Source: Eubacterium sp.
GTDB lineage: Bacteria; Bacillota; Clostridia; Oscillospirales; Acutalibacteraceae
Length of the DNA: 12,077 nt
Assembly: GCA_024696725.1 (NCBI GenBank)
Contig: JAILGO010000154.1
Span: 1 to 12,077 of the forward strand
Reading direction: 5' to 3'
Shown one piece after another: positions 5,194 through 12,077 of the stretch. The notes below the pieces were generated by a model. It was not told the origin of the DNA. It worked only from the letters and a program-made list of their open reading frames with translations, and ran no database searches. The translations under genes were made by a program, and so were the position numbers. The first letter of the stretch is position 1, and each line of letters starts with the position of its first letter.

Positions 5194-6009
5194 ATGGCAG
5201 GTGGTCTGAAACGATTATTTAAAAGAGAAAGCTCAACCGAGGAGGAAATCAAGCAATTAGTTGACGAGGACGAGGGCGAGCTTGCCGTATCTCAGCGTGA
5301 AATGATAAATAATATCTTCGAGTTCGACGATTTGAACGCAGGGGATATTATGACTCACAGAACGGATATAGTGTCCGTTGAGGATACCGATACCCTTTAC
5401 GATGTCGCAAAAGCAGCGATTGATGAGGGCTGTTCGAGAATACCCGTATATCACGAGGACCTTGATAACGTTCTCGGTATAATCTATGTCAAGGACCTGC
5501 TCAAGTTTGTCGGAACGGAGATTTCCAAGGACGAAAAACTTACCGACTATATCCGTGAGCCTCTTTTCGTTCCCGAAACAATTCCTATCGGTAAGCTGTT
5601 CGCCCGTATGACCGAAACGCGTATTCAGCTTGCTATCGTAGTAGACGAGTACGGCGGAACCGCGGGACTTGTAACTCTTGAGGATATACTCGAGGAGCTT
5701 GTCGGTGAAATCGAGGACGAGTACGACGACGAGGAGCAGAGCATCCGAAAGCTCGACGATAAAACGTATATTATCGAGGGTATATGCGATATAGAGGACG
5801 TGGAAAAGGCGCTTTCTATCGAATTTCCCGACGGTGATTACGATACTCTCGCAGGCTTCGTTATAAGCCTTCTCGGCTTCGTTCCGAGCGAGGACAGCGT
5901 AGAAAAAAGCGTCGAATACGGCGGAGTGCGCTTTACCGTTATGAGAGTTGAGGACAGAAGAATCGAAGAAATAAAGGCGGAAATCTCTGCCGAAAATAAG
6001 GAAGATTAA
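5194..6009 (+). CDS. CorC/YbeX-like protein with two CBS domains
   Basis: This 271-residue soluble member of the HlyC/CorC family has a short charged N-terminus and EREMI-like helix (SQREMINNIFEFDD, 33-46), a CBS pair (about 50-172) and a C-terminal CorC_HlyC domain (about 185-265). The conserved GDIMTHR (50-56) opens the first CBS domain, and VVDEYGGTAGLVTLEDILEE from residue 149 marks the second. The DUF21 (CNNM) membrane domain found in many Firmicutes relatives is absent, so the architecture matches E. coli YbeX/CorC. That family is linked to Mg/Co homeostasis and, for YbeX, to ribosome metabolism. The CBS pair probably binds an adenine nucleotide. GGAGGG (5179-5184) lies 9 nt before the ATG. 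It is the first gene of the operon and overlaps phoH by 1 nt, so function in RNA or ribosome metabolism is a reasonable inference. Confidence 0.88.
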   Translation: MAGGLKRLFKRESSTEEEIKQLVDEDEGELAVSQREMINNIFEFDDLNAGDIMTHRTDIVSVEDTDTLYDVAKAAIDEGCSRIPVYHEDLDNVLGIIYVKDLLKFVGTEISKDEKLTDYIREPLFVPETIPIGKLFARMTETRIQLAIVVDEYGGTAGLVTLEDILEELVGEIEDEYDDEEQSIRKLDDKTYIIEGICDIEDVEKALSIEFPDGDYDTLAGFVISLLGFVPSEDSVEKSVEYGGVRFTVMRVEDRRIEEIKAEISAENKED

Positions 6010-6989
6010 TGACAGAACAGATAGTAACGCTTGAAGCAACGGAGCAGGCGGTATCGCTTTTCGGCTCCTTTGACGAAAATATAAGAATGGTTGAAAGAGA
6101 GTTTTCCGTATCAATCGTTTCGCGCGGCTCTGATTTAAAAATTATGGGTGAGGCTGAAAACGTTGATAAGGCAAAAAGAGCGGTGAACTCTCTTCTTGTC
6201 TATGTTACGAGAGAAGAACCGCTGACGGAACAGAACGTCCGTTACGTTCTTTCGCTTGTTAACGAGGGCAACGAGGACAAGCTCTCCTCAATGCCGACGG
6301 GCAGTATCTGTATTACCGCTAAGGGTAAGCCGATTAAGCCTAAAACCCTCGGTCAGAGAAAGTATACCGAAGCTATTAAAAATAATACCGTAACCTTCGG
6401 TATAGGTCCCGCGGGTACGGGTAAAACCTATCTCGCCGTCGCTATGGCGGTAACGGCTTTCCGCGCTAAAGAGGTTAACCGTATTATCCTTACCCGTCCT
6501 GCCGTTGAAGCCGGGGAAAAGCTCGGCTTTCTTCCGGGCGACCTTCAGAGTAAGGTCGACCCGTATTTAAGACCGCTTTACGACGCTCTTTTCGATATGC
6601 TCGGCGCCGATAACTTTCAGCGCTATCAGGAGCGCGGCGCGATAGAGGTTGCGCCTCTTGCCTATATGCGCGGAAGAACGCTCGACGACAGCTTTATAAT
6701 TCTTGACGAGGCGCAGAATACGACCCCCGAACAAATGAAAATGTTTTTAACCCGTCTCGGCTTTAATTCGAAAATGGTCGTAACGGGCGACATAACCCAG
6801 ATTGACCTTCCCGACGGTAAAAAATCAGGTCTTAAAACGGTAATGAATATTCTTAAGAATATAGAGGGTATTGAAATAGTACGCTTTAATCAGAAGGACG
6901 TTGTCCGCCACAGACTCGTCCAGGATATAATCAACGCGTACGAAAAGTACGACGAGGAAAAAAGAAAAAACGGAGGAAATAAGAAATGA
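6009..6989 (+). CDS. phoH: PhoH-family ATPase (YbeZ/PhoH-like)
   Basis: This 326-residue cytoplasmic P-loop ATPase has the length and layout of bacterial PhoH/YbeZ proteins. Residues about 1-68 form a KH-like nucleic acid-binding region. The PhoH domain follows, with TLGQRKY (113-119) leading into Walker A GPAGTGKT (133-140). ILTRPAVEAGEKLGFLPGD is the family signature just after it. Walker B is FIILDEAQN with DEAQ at 233-236, and TGDITQIDLP is the downstream sensor motif. The family partners with YbeY in many bacteria and is thought to act in RNA or ribosome processing, but its exact activity is not fully defined. Its start overlaps the stop of the preceding gene (TAATG), with AAGGAAG (5998-6004) upstream. 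Its end overlaps ybeY by 4 nt (ATGA), indicating translational coupling. Confidence 0.96.
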   Translation: MTEQIVTLEATEQAVSLFGSFDENIRMVEREFSVSIVSRGSDLKIMGEAENVDKAKRAVNSLLVYVTREEPLTEQNVRYVLSLVNEGNEDKLSSMPTGSICITAKGKPIKPKTLGQRKYTEAIKNNTVTFGIGPAGTGKTYLAVAMAVTAFRAKEVNRIILTRPAVEAGEKLGFLPGDLQSKVDPYLRPLYDALFDMLGADNFQRYQERGAIEVAPLAYMRGRTLDDSFIILDEAQNTTPEQMKMFLTRLGFNSKMVVTGDITQIDLPDGKKSGLKTVMNILKNIEGIEIVRFNQKDVVRHRLVQDIINAYEKYDEEKRKNGGNKK

Positions 6990-7489
6990 CCCGGGTAAAA
7001 GTAGTTATTTCCGACACACAAAAGGCGGCTAAGCTTCCCTCGGGAATAAGAATGCTTGTGCGCCGATGCTGCCACGCCGTTCTTGAAGAGGAGGGCTTTG
7101 AGGGCTTAGCCGAGGTATCTGTAAGCTTTGTCGATAACGAGCGTATCCATGAGCTGAATCTTCAGCACAGGAATATAGACCGTGAGACCGACGTGCTCTC
7201 TTTCCCGCTCGGTGAAAACGGCGTATACGATATTAATCACGATACTGGCGCAAAGCTTCTCGGCGACATCGTTATATCCGTACCTAAGGCTATGGAGCAG
7301 GCTGAGGAATATAATCATTCTCTTGAAAGGGAAATCGGCTTTTTAACCGTTCACTCTATGCTTCACCTTCTCGGATATGACCACGAATGCGGCGGTATCG
7401 AGGAGGTCCACATGCGTGAAAGGGAAGAGACCGTATTAACAAAAATCGGTCTTAAGCGCGATAACTCTTACTATATGGAAGAGGAATAA
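6986..7489 (+). CDS. ybeY: Endoribonuclease YbeY (rRNA maturation factor)
   Basis: This 167-residue metal-dependent endoribonuclease acts in 16S rRNA 3'-end maturation and late-stage 70S quality control. The defining HxxxHxxxxxH zinc site is present in HSMLHLLGYDH, with metal ligands H123, H127 and H133. Upstream, RNIDRETDVLSFPLG (62-76) and LLGDIVIS (91-98) are the other conserved blocks. Length is typical. GGAGG (6972-6976) lies inside the end of phoH, 9 nt before the ATG. The 4-nt overlap with phoH preserves the YbeZ-YbeY pairing, and the start of era is only 2 nt after the stop codon. Confidence 0.97.
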   Translation: MTRVKVVISDTQKAAKLPSGIRMLVRRCCHAVLEEEGFEGLAEVSVSFVDNERIHELNLQHRNIDRETDVLSFPLGENGVYDINHDTGAKLLGDIVISVPKAMEQAEEYNHSLEREIGFLTVHSMLHLLGYDHECGGIEEVHMREREETVLTKIGLKRDNSYYMEEE

Positions 7490-7490
7490 T

Positions 7491-8378
7491 ATGACAAAAA
7501 ATGCTTTTATCGCTATAGTCGGCTGTCCCAACGTCGGCAAGTCGTCTATACTTAATCAGCTTCTCGGTCAGAAAATTGCAATAGTTTCCTCAAAACCGCA
7601 GACAACGCGTACAAAGATTATGGGCGTGCTGACCGAGGGCGAAATACAGCTCGTTTTTACCGATACTCCGGGCTATCATAAGCCGCATAATAAGCTCGGT
7701 GAAAAAATGAATAAGGCAGTCGGCGACAGCCTCGGCGGAATTGACGGCTGCCTTTTTGTCGTTGAGGCGAAGGGCGAAATCAAAAAGGGCGAGCGCGAGC
7801 TGCTTGAAAAATTCGGAAAGCTCGGCGTGCCTGTTATTCTTGCTATTAATAAGATTGATATGCTGAGCGATAAGAAGGAGCTTCTCGAGCGTATTGTTCA
7901 GCTCAGCGGTCTTTATGATTTTTATGCAGTTGTACCCGTTTGCGCCGCAACGGGAGAGCATATTGACGAATTAAAGGACGAGATGATAAAGCTCGGCGTT
8001 GAGGGACCTCACTTTTTCCCCGACGATACTCTTACCGACCAGCCTGAAAGAGTGCTCGCGGCGGAAATTATCCGTGAAAAGATACTTCGCCTTATGGATA
8101 AGGAAATCCCTCACGGTATAGCTGTTTCGATAGAAAAAATGCGCGAAAGGGATAACGCCGATATACTTGATATAGAAGCGATAATTTACTGCGAGCGTGA
8201 AAGCCATAAGGGTATGGTTATCGGTAAGAAGGGCGCTATGCTTAAAAAAATTTCAACTTATGCGCGTCAGGATTTGGAAGCCTTTTTCGATATAAAGGTT
8301 AACCTTCAGACCTGGGTTAAGGTTAAGGAGGACTGGCGGAACCGAGAGGGTTTAATCCATAATTTCGGCTTGGATTAA
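7491..8378 (+). CDS. era: GTPase Era
   Basis: This 295-residue essential GTPase assists assembly of the 30S subunit by binding the 3' end of 16S rRNA. G motifs are complete: G1 GCPNVGKSS (11-19), G2 around KPQTTRT (35-41), G3 DTPG (58-61), G4 NKID (120-123) and G5 near CAATGEHIDEL. A C-terminal KH domain follows, with its GxxG loop in GMVIGKKG (241-248) and the family ending VNLQTWVKVKEDWR. Length is normal. GAGG (7481-7484), within the end of ybeY, is the ribosome binding site. In Bacillus, dgkA and cdd lie between ybeY and era. Both are missing here, so the rRNA maturation genes are directly adjacent. Confidence 0.98.
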   Translation: MTKNAFIAIVGCPNVGKSSILNQLLGQKIAIVSSKPQTTRTKIMGVLTEGEIQLVFTDTPGYHKPHNKLGEKMNKAVGDSLGGIDGCLFVVEAKGEIKKGERELLEKFGKLGVPVILAINKIDMLSDKKELLERIVQLSGLYDFYAVVPVCAATGEHIDELKDEMIKLGVEGPHFFPDDTLTDQPERVLAAEIIREKILRLMDKEIPHGIAVSIEKMRERDNADILDIEAIIYCERESHKGMVIGKKGAMLKKISTYARQDLEAFFDIKVNLQTWVKVKEDWRNREGLIHNFGLD

Positions 8379-8432
8379 TTTGTCAGTAATTTAATATCCT
8401 TCACGGGATAAGATAACTGTGGAGGGTGTTTT

Positions 8433-8564
8433 ATGGATTCAGAATGGAACGCCTTTGCCGCAAGCGGCAGGGTTGAGGATTATCTGAAATACAGAGAAAG
8501 TACTAAGAATGCAAACGACGGTAAAGGGCCTGATAATAAGAGAACAGACAATAGGGGAGAGTGA
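8433..8564 (+). CDS. yqzL: Small YqzL-like protein overlapping recO
   Basis: This 43-residue ORF begins MDSEWNAFAASGRVEDYLKY and continues with a hydrophilic tail rich in Lys, Asp and Asn. The pattern W-x2-F-x2-[ST]G-x-[IV]-x2-YL matches the start of Bacillus YqzL as I remember it, and YqzL also lies between era and recO. It has an excellent ribosome binding site, GGAGGG (8421-8426), 6 nt before the ATG. Its last 56 nt overlap the start of recO in another frame, so translation of the two is probably coupled. No membrane segment or signal peptide is present. YqzL function is unknown to me. It is too short for most length cut-offs, so automated annotation could miss it. Confidence 0.8.
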   Translation: MDSEWNAFAASGRVEDYLKYRESTKNANDGKGPDNKRTDNRGE

Positions 8565-9246
8565 CAGGCTTGTCACTCTTTTAACTGATGAATTCGGGCT
8601 GATAAAGGCGTTTGTAAGAAGAGCAAAAACAATTAAAAGTCAGAATCTGAGCGCAACCTCTCTTTTCGTTTACGGCGAGTTTAAGCTGTATAAAGGAAAG
8701 GACGCTTATGTAATTGATAACGCTTCGCCGATAGAAGTGTTTTTTGATTTAAGAAATGATATTGAACGGCTGTCGCTTGCTCAGTATTTCGCGCAGCTTA
8801 CATATTATCTCGGTCAGGAGGAGCAACCGTCCCACGAAATGCTTCGCCTGATATTAAACGCCATTCATCTTCTGTGCAGAGGAGATAAGGACGTAAGAAT
8901 TATTAAAGCCGCACTTGAAATGAGAATGCTCTGCCTCGGCGGATATATGCCGAATATCCTTGCGTGCTACCGCTGTGGAGAGTTTGAAAGCGACGTAATG
9001 TTTTTCGACGTTCAGGAGGGATGTATCTACTGTAAGGACTGCTTCAGAAATAACGCCCTTACCGCTCCTCTCGGCGTAATAACTGCGATAAGATATATTT
9101 GTCTTGTTGAGGATATATCTAAGGTTTTCTCGTTTAAGCTGAGCGGTGAAAACGTGGAAATACTATCTGATATATGTGAAAAGTATCTGCTTTCCCGTGT
9201 TGAGGGAAGACTTACGACTCTTGAATTCTATAAAGGTTTAACTTGA
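8509..9246 (+). CDS. recO: DNA repair protein RecO
   Basis: This 245-residue RecO helps load RecA onto single-stranded DNA covered by SSB, together with RecF and RecR. The N-terminal OB fold covers about 1-80 and opens TTVKGLIIREQTIGESDRLV, a typical RecO start. A helical domain follows. The zinc finger has the cysteine pairs C153/C156 and C175/C178 (CYRCGEF and CKDC), as in Firmicutes and Deinococcus RecO. Length is normal. The ATG at 8509 lies within the yqzL-like gene and has only a modest upstream site (GAGAAAG, 8494-8500), so re-initiation from yqzL translation is likely. The stop codon is 1 nt before the mutS2 start. Confidence 0.95.
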   Translation: MQTTVKGLIIREQTIGESDRLVTLLTDEFGLIKAFVRRAKTIKSQNLSATSLFVYGEFKLYKGKDAYVIDNASPIEVFFDLRNDIERLSLAQYFAQLTYYLGQEEQPSHEMLRLILNAIHLLCRGDKDVRIIKAALEMRMLCLGGYMPNILACYRCGEFESDVMFFDVQEGCIYCKDCFRNNALTAPLGVITAIRYICLVEDISKVFSFKLSGENVEILSDICEKYLLSRVEGRLTTLEFYKGLT

Positions 9247-9247
9247 T

Positions 9248-11617
9248 ATGAATAAGCATTTTGAAACGCTTGAGCTTGATAAGGTTCTTGCTCTACTGAA
9301 AAATGAAACGACCTGTGACGACGCGTCTGAGCTTGCGGAGAAGATTACTCCGAGCCCGGACTTTTTCGAGGTCTGTAATCTTCTTAATCAGACCGAGGAC
9401 GCCTGCTCGCTTATCTCGGGATACGGCGCTCCGTCGTTCAGCGGGCTTTGTAACGTTAACGGTCCGCTTGCAAGAGCTAACGCCGGCGGCTCTCTGAGCC
9501 GACTTGAGCTTTTAAGAATCGCCCATACGCTGCGCTCTATAAGAACGCTTTACGAATGGCGCTCGCATTGCAGCGGAGTCAACACCTCGCTCGACTATCT
9601 CTTTGAGGCGATAACGGTTAATAAATATCTTGAGGATAAAATCTTTTCCTGCATTATCAGCGAGGAGGAAATAGCGGATAACGCTTCGGAGCTGCTTGCC
9701 GATATCAGACGTCAGATAAAAAGAAAATCGGCGTCGGTACGCGAAAAAATGGATAGCATCATTCATTCCCAGCATTATGCCAGGTTCCTTCAGGAGCCTA
9801 TCGTGACTCAGAGAAGCGGACGCTTTGTCGTTCCGGTAAAGGTCGAGCACAGAGCCGACGTTCCCGGACTTGTTCACGATACCTCGTCAAGCGGCGCTAC
9901 CGTGTTTATCGAGCCCGCAAGCGTTGTTGAGGCAAATAACGATATAAAAATGCTTCAGGGCAGGGAGGACGAGGAAATCGCACGTATCCTCTACGAGCTC
10001 TCTGCAGAGGCGGGAAGCTTTGCGGACGGTATAAGAGCAAGCTATGACGCGGGAGTTCAGCTTAATCTCGTTTTTGCTAAAGCTCACCTCGCGTTTAAAA
10101 TGAAGGCGAATAAGCCGCTCGTTAACTGCGACGGAGTTATAAGCCTTAAGAAAGCCCGTCACCCGCTGATTGATAAAAAAAGAGTCGTTCCCGTTGATAT
10201 ATCACTCGGTGAGGAATTTGATACTCTTGTAATCACGGGGCCAAATACGGGCGGTAAGACGGTTTCCATTAAAACGATAGGTCTGCTTACGCTTATGACC
10301 ATGTGCGGTCTGCTAATACCCGCGTCCGATAAATCTAAGATATCAATTTTTAATAAAATTCTCGCCGATATAGGCGACGAACAGAGTATTGACCAGAATC
10401 TGTCGACCTTCTCTTCGCATATTACCAACGTTATTAATATTATCCGCGATGCTGACGAAAGCTCGCTCGTGCTTATTGACGAGCTCGGCGCAGGCACCGA
10501 CCCCGTAGAGGGCGCTGCTCTCGCTGTTTCGATTATAGAAAAGCTTCGCTCTCAGGGCGCAAAAATTGCCGCAACAACCCACTACGCAGAGCTTAAGGCT
10601 TATGCGCTCGATACCGAAGGAGTATCCAACGGCTGCTGCGAGTTCGACGTTGAAACCTTAAGCCCGACCTACCGCCTGCTTATCGGCGTACCCGGCAGGT
10701 CGAACGCCTTTGCAATCTCTCAGCGCCTCGGTATGTCCGAGGATGTTATAGCTAACGCTCAGCGCATCGTGGGAAGCGATAACCGGGATTTCGAGTCCGT
10801 GCTTGAAAAGCTTGAAAAAACCCGTCAGCAGCTTGACAGCGAGCGCGAGGAAGCTTCGGAAGCGATAGAGCGCGCTAAAAAAATCGAAGCAAGGGCGCAG
10901 AGCGAAAAGGATAAAATAGAGCAGCTCAAAAAGAATGAGCTCGAAAAGGCTAAGCGCGAGGCTGAAAAGCTGATAGCTCAGGCTAAGCGACAGGCGAGCG
11001 AGTTCCTGCTTGAGCTTGAAAGACTTAAAAAAGAGCAAAATGACGGTAACGTTACCGAGATAGCGAGAAAAGCCCGCCGCGCCGTTAAAGCTCAGACCGG
11101 CGAGATGGACGAGCTTATAAATCCAACGCAGCTTGCCGAAAACTGGGACGAGGATTATAAGCTTCCGCGCGAGCCCGTTGAGGGCGACTCCGTTGTAATC
11201 CGCGGTATCGGTGAGGGCGAAATAATAGAAATAAAGGGGGATAAGCTTCTCGTTAAATCGGGTATGCTTAAAACGCGCGTAAAACTTTCCGATATAATGC
11301 TTATTGAAAAGAAGAAGAAAGAAGTCAGGCATCAGAGAAGCCTGTACCGAACTTCGTCGAGAGCGGACGCGGATTTAAAGACCGAGCTCGATTTAAGAGG
11401 TATGACCGTTGACGAGGCGCTCGGAAAGCTCGGACTGTTTATTGATAAGTGTATTCTGAACGGTATGAGCGAGGTAAGAATTATTCACGGTAAGGGAACG
11501 GGAACGCTCAGAACAGCCGTTCAGGAGGAGCTTCGGCATCACCCGAATATTGCCGAATTCCGCCTCGGCGGACTCGGCGAGGGCGATACGGGCGTAACCG
11601 TTGCTAAACTAAAGTAG
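9248..11617 (+). CDS. mutS2: MutS2 ATPase/endonuclease
   Basis: This 789-residue protein has the full MutS2 layout: MutS-like core and clamp region (about 1-300), ABC-type ATPase, long coiled coil (about 520-605), a KOW-like segment (about 638-680) and a C-terminal Smr domain (about 711-789). Walker A is GPNTGGKT (331-338), Walker B/D-loop is DELGAGTDP (411-419), and TTHYAELK follows as the switch region. The Smr domain has LDLRG (714-718) and HGKGTG (747-752), the nuclease-associated motifs. It lacks the mismatch-recognition domain of MutS1. The family is described as suppressing recombination and, in Bacillus, as acting on collided ribosomes. AAAGG (9232-9236) is a weak, distant ribosome binding site, so coupling to recO is likely. 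Confidence 0.97.
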   Translation: MNKHFETLELDKVLALLKNETTCDDASELAEKITPSPDFFEVCNLLNQTEDACSLISGYGAPSFSGLCNVNGPLARANAGGSLSRLELLRIAHTLRSIRTLYEWRSHCSGVNTSLDYLFEAITVNKYLEDKIFSCIISEEEIADNASELLADIRRQIKRKSASVREKMDSIIHSQHYARFLQEPIVTQRSGRFVVPVKVEHRADVPGLVHDTSSSGATVFIEPASVVEANNDIKMLQGREDEEIARILYELSAEAGSFADGIRASYDAGVQLNLVFAKAHLAFKMKANKPLVNCDGVISLKKARHPLIDKKRVVPVDISLGEEFDTLVITGPNTGGKTVSIKTIGLLTLMTMCGLLIPASDKSKISIFNKILADIGDEQSIDQNLSTFSSHITNVINIIRDADESSLVLIDELGAGTDPVEGAALAVSIIEKLRSQGAKIAATTHYAELKAYALDTEGVSNGCCEFDVETLSPTYRLLIGVPGRSNAFAISQRLGMSEDVIANAQRIVGSDNRDFESVLEKLEKTRQQLDSEREEASEAIERAKKIEARAQSEKDKIEQLKKNELEKAKREAEKLIAQAKRQASEFLLELERLKKEQNDGNVTEIARKARRAVKAQTGEMDELINPTQLAENWDEDYKLPREPVEGDSVVIRGIGEGEIIEIKGDKLLVKSGMLKTRVKLSDIMLIEKKKKEVRHQRSLYRTSSRADADLKTELDLRGMTVDEALGKLGLFIDKCILNGMSEVRIIHGKGTGTLRTAVQEELRHHPNIAEFRLGGLGEGDTGVTVAKLK

Positions 11618-11625
11618 GTGATAAT

Positions 11626-12077
11626 ATGAAAAAGTTCAGAATTCTATGGTATGTAATGACCGCAGCGTATGCCCTGTGGATGATTATTTTTATGCACTGG
11701 GATACATATACAATGACAAATACTCTGCTTGAAAAGGAAATGTACCCGTCAAAGATTATCTACTTTTTATGGGTAGTTATTTCCGCGGGAATATTCGCTT
11801 TATACCCCGTGTTCATTGAGCGTATTTATTATGCGAAATCCCTTTCAAAAGCTAATAAGATATTTAACGTGATTACGCTTGTTATCGGCTGTGCATATAT
11901 TACGGCTTACGGCTTCCTTAAAAACCCGCTTGAATATACTGCGTCTATGATGGGACTTTATTATCCGTGGCTGTTTAAGCTCTGGTGCGTATTCTCGGGT
12001 GTTTCCGTGTTTACGAACATTATGTATATGTACCGCAAGTATGATTACAAAAGCACAGCGGGTGTCGTTTGCGCTTC
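11626..12077 (+). CDS. Unrecognised membrane protein, cut by the window end
   Basis: The reading frame opens at ATG 11626 with AGGTGA (11616-11621) just upstream and stays open to the last base, giving at least 150 residues. It starts MKKFRILWYVMTAAYALWMI. Four hydrophobic segments are visible at about residues 6-24, 43-64, 80-98 and 110-132, with basic residues between them (for example YMYRKYDYK near 137). It is rich in Tyr, Phe and Trp and has no catalytic motif I recognise. It lies 8 nt after mutS2 and is probably the next gene of the operon. I cannot assign a family. The C-terminus is missing because the window ends. Confidence 0.82.
   Translation, partial: MKKFRILWYVMTAAYALWMIIFMHWDTYTMTNTLLEKEMYPSKIIYFLWVVISAGIFALYPVFIERIYYAKSLSKANKIFNVITLVIGCAYITAYGFLKNPLEYTASMMGLYYPWLFKLWCVFSGVSVFTNIMYMYRKYDYKSTAGVVCA

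Noticed and set aside
5194..6009. CorC-like gene as a truncated hemolysin/CNNM membrane protein missing its DUF21 domain
   Set aside because: It has its own promoter, a good ribosome binding site and a sensible N-terminus, and soluble YbeX/CorC proteins of this length are a normal family form. The upstream DNA shows no remnant of a membrane domain.
5257..6114. Minus-strand 285-residue ORF opposite the CorC-like gene
   Set aside because: It is a long antisense shadow caused by codon bias. The plus-strand CBS and CorC domains are unambiguous, and no ribosome binding site or promoter supports the minus frame.
8379..8432. Possible internal promoter or terminator between era and the yqzL-like gene (TTGTCA at 8380-8385; TATCC/GGATA inverted repeat at 8395-8410)
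   Set aside because: No -10 box lies at a suitable distance from TTGTCA, the stem is only 5 bp, and no T-run follows. It may be chance or a weak processing site.

Overview
This window looks like a chromosomal segment of a low-to-mid GC Clostridia bacterium, most likely a gut Oscillospirales/Ruminococcaceae-type organism. The pointers are strong AGGAGG-type ribosome binding sites, the Firmicutes gene order ybeY-era-yqzL-recO, a long-form HPF, a clostridial MutS2, and a small exported protein ending in a Lys-rich module that is common in secreted proteins of gut Clostridia. The taxonomic call is inference. No ribosomal RNA, tRNA, CRISPR array, phage gene or transposase was seen.

Left part (1-5190) is a set of single-gene transcription units. 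At 1-166 there is an array of small palindromes separated by ATTTC/GAAAT boxes, ending in a strong 12-bp hairpin just downstream of a minus-strand DUF218 (YdcF/ElyC/SanA-like) membrane protein gene (185-976). This gene is divergent from hpf (1135-1689), which has its own intrinsic terminator. Next comes a COG0523/CobW-family GTPase with a very His-rich segment (1872-3176), then a small exported FN3 protein (3283-4005). That gene converges on a minus-strand FkbM-type methyltransferase (4032-5087), and the two share a bidirectional terminator.

Right part (5194-12077) is one compact co-directional operon with no internal terminator seen: a CorC/YbeX-like CBS protein, phoH, ybeY, era, a small yqzL-like gene, recO, mutS2, and the start of a membrane protein cut by the window end. 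Junctions are tight: TAATG, ATGA, a 1-nt gap, a 56-nt out-of-frame overlap, a 1-nt gap, and an 8-nt gap. The operon promoter and the promoter of the divergent methyltransferase gene have overlapping -35 boxes.

Functionally the operon mixes ribosome biogenesis and RNA quality control (PhoH/YbeZ, YbeY, Era, a YbeX-like protein, and probably MutS2, whose Bacillus homologue acts on stalled ribosomes) with recombination (RecO, MutS2). HPF nearby adds ribosome hibernation, although it is a separate transcription unit. Most of the window is conserved housekeeping sequence. The less ordinary items are the palindrome array, the small overlapping yqzL gene, the shared divergent promoter with its direct repeats, the placement of the ybeX-like gene, 5'-terminal hairpins on two divergent transcripts, and two poorly characterised proteins (the exported FN3 protein and the terminal membrane protein). 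I did not find convincing evidence of a wholly new system.
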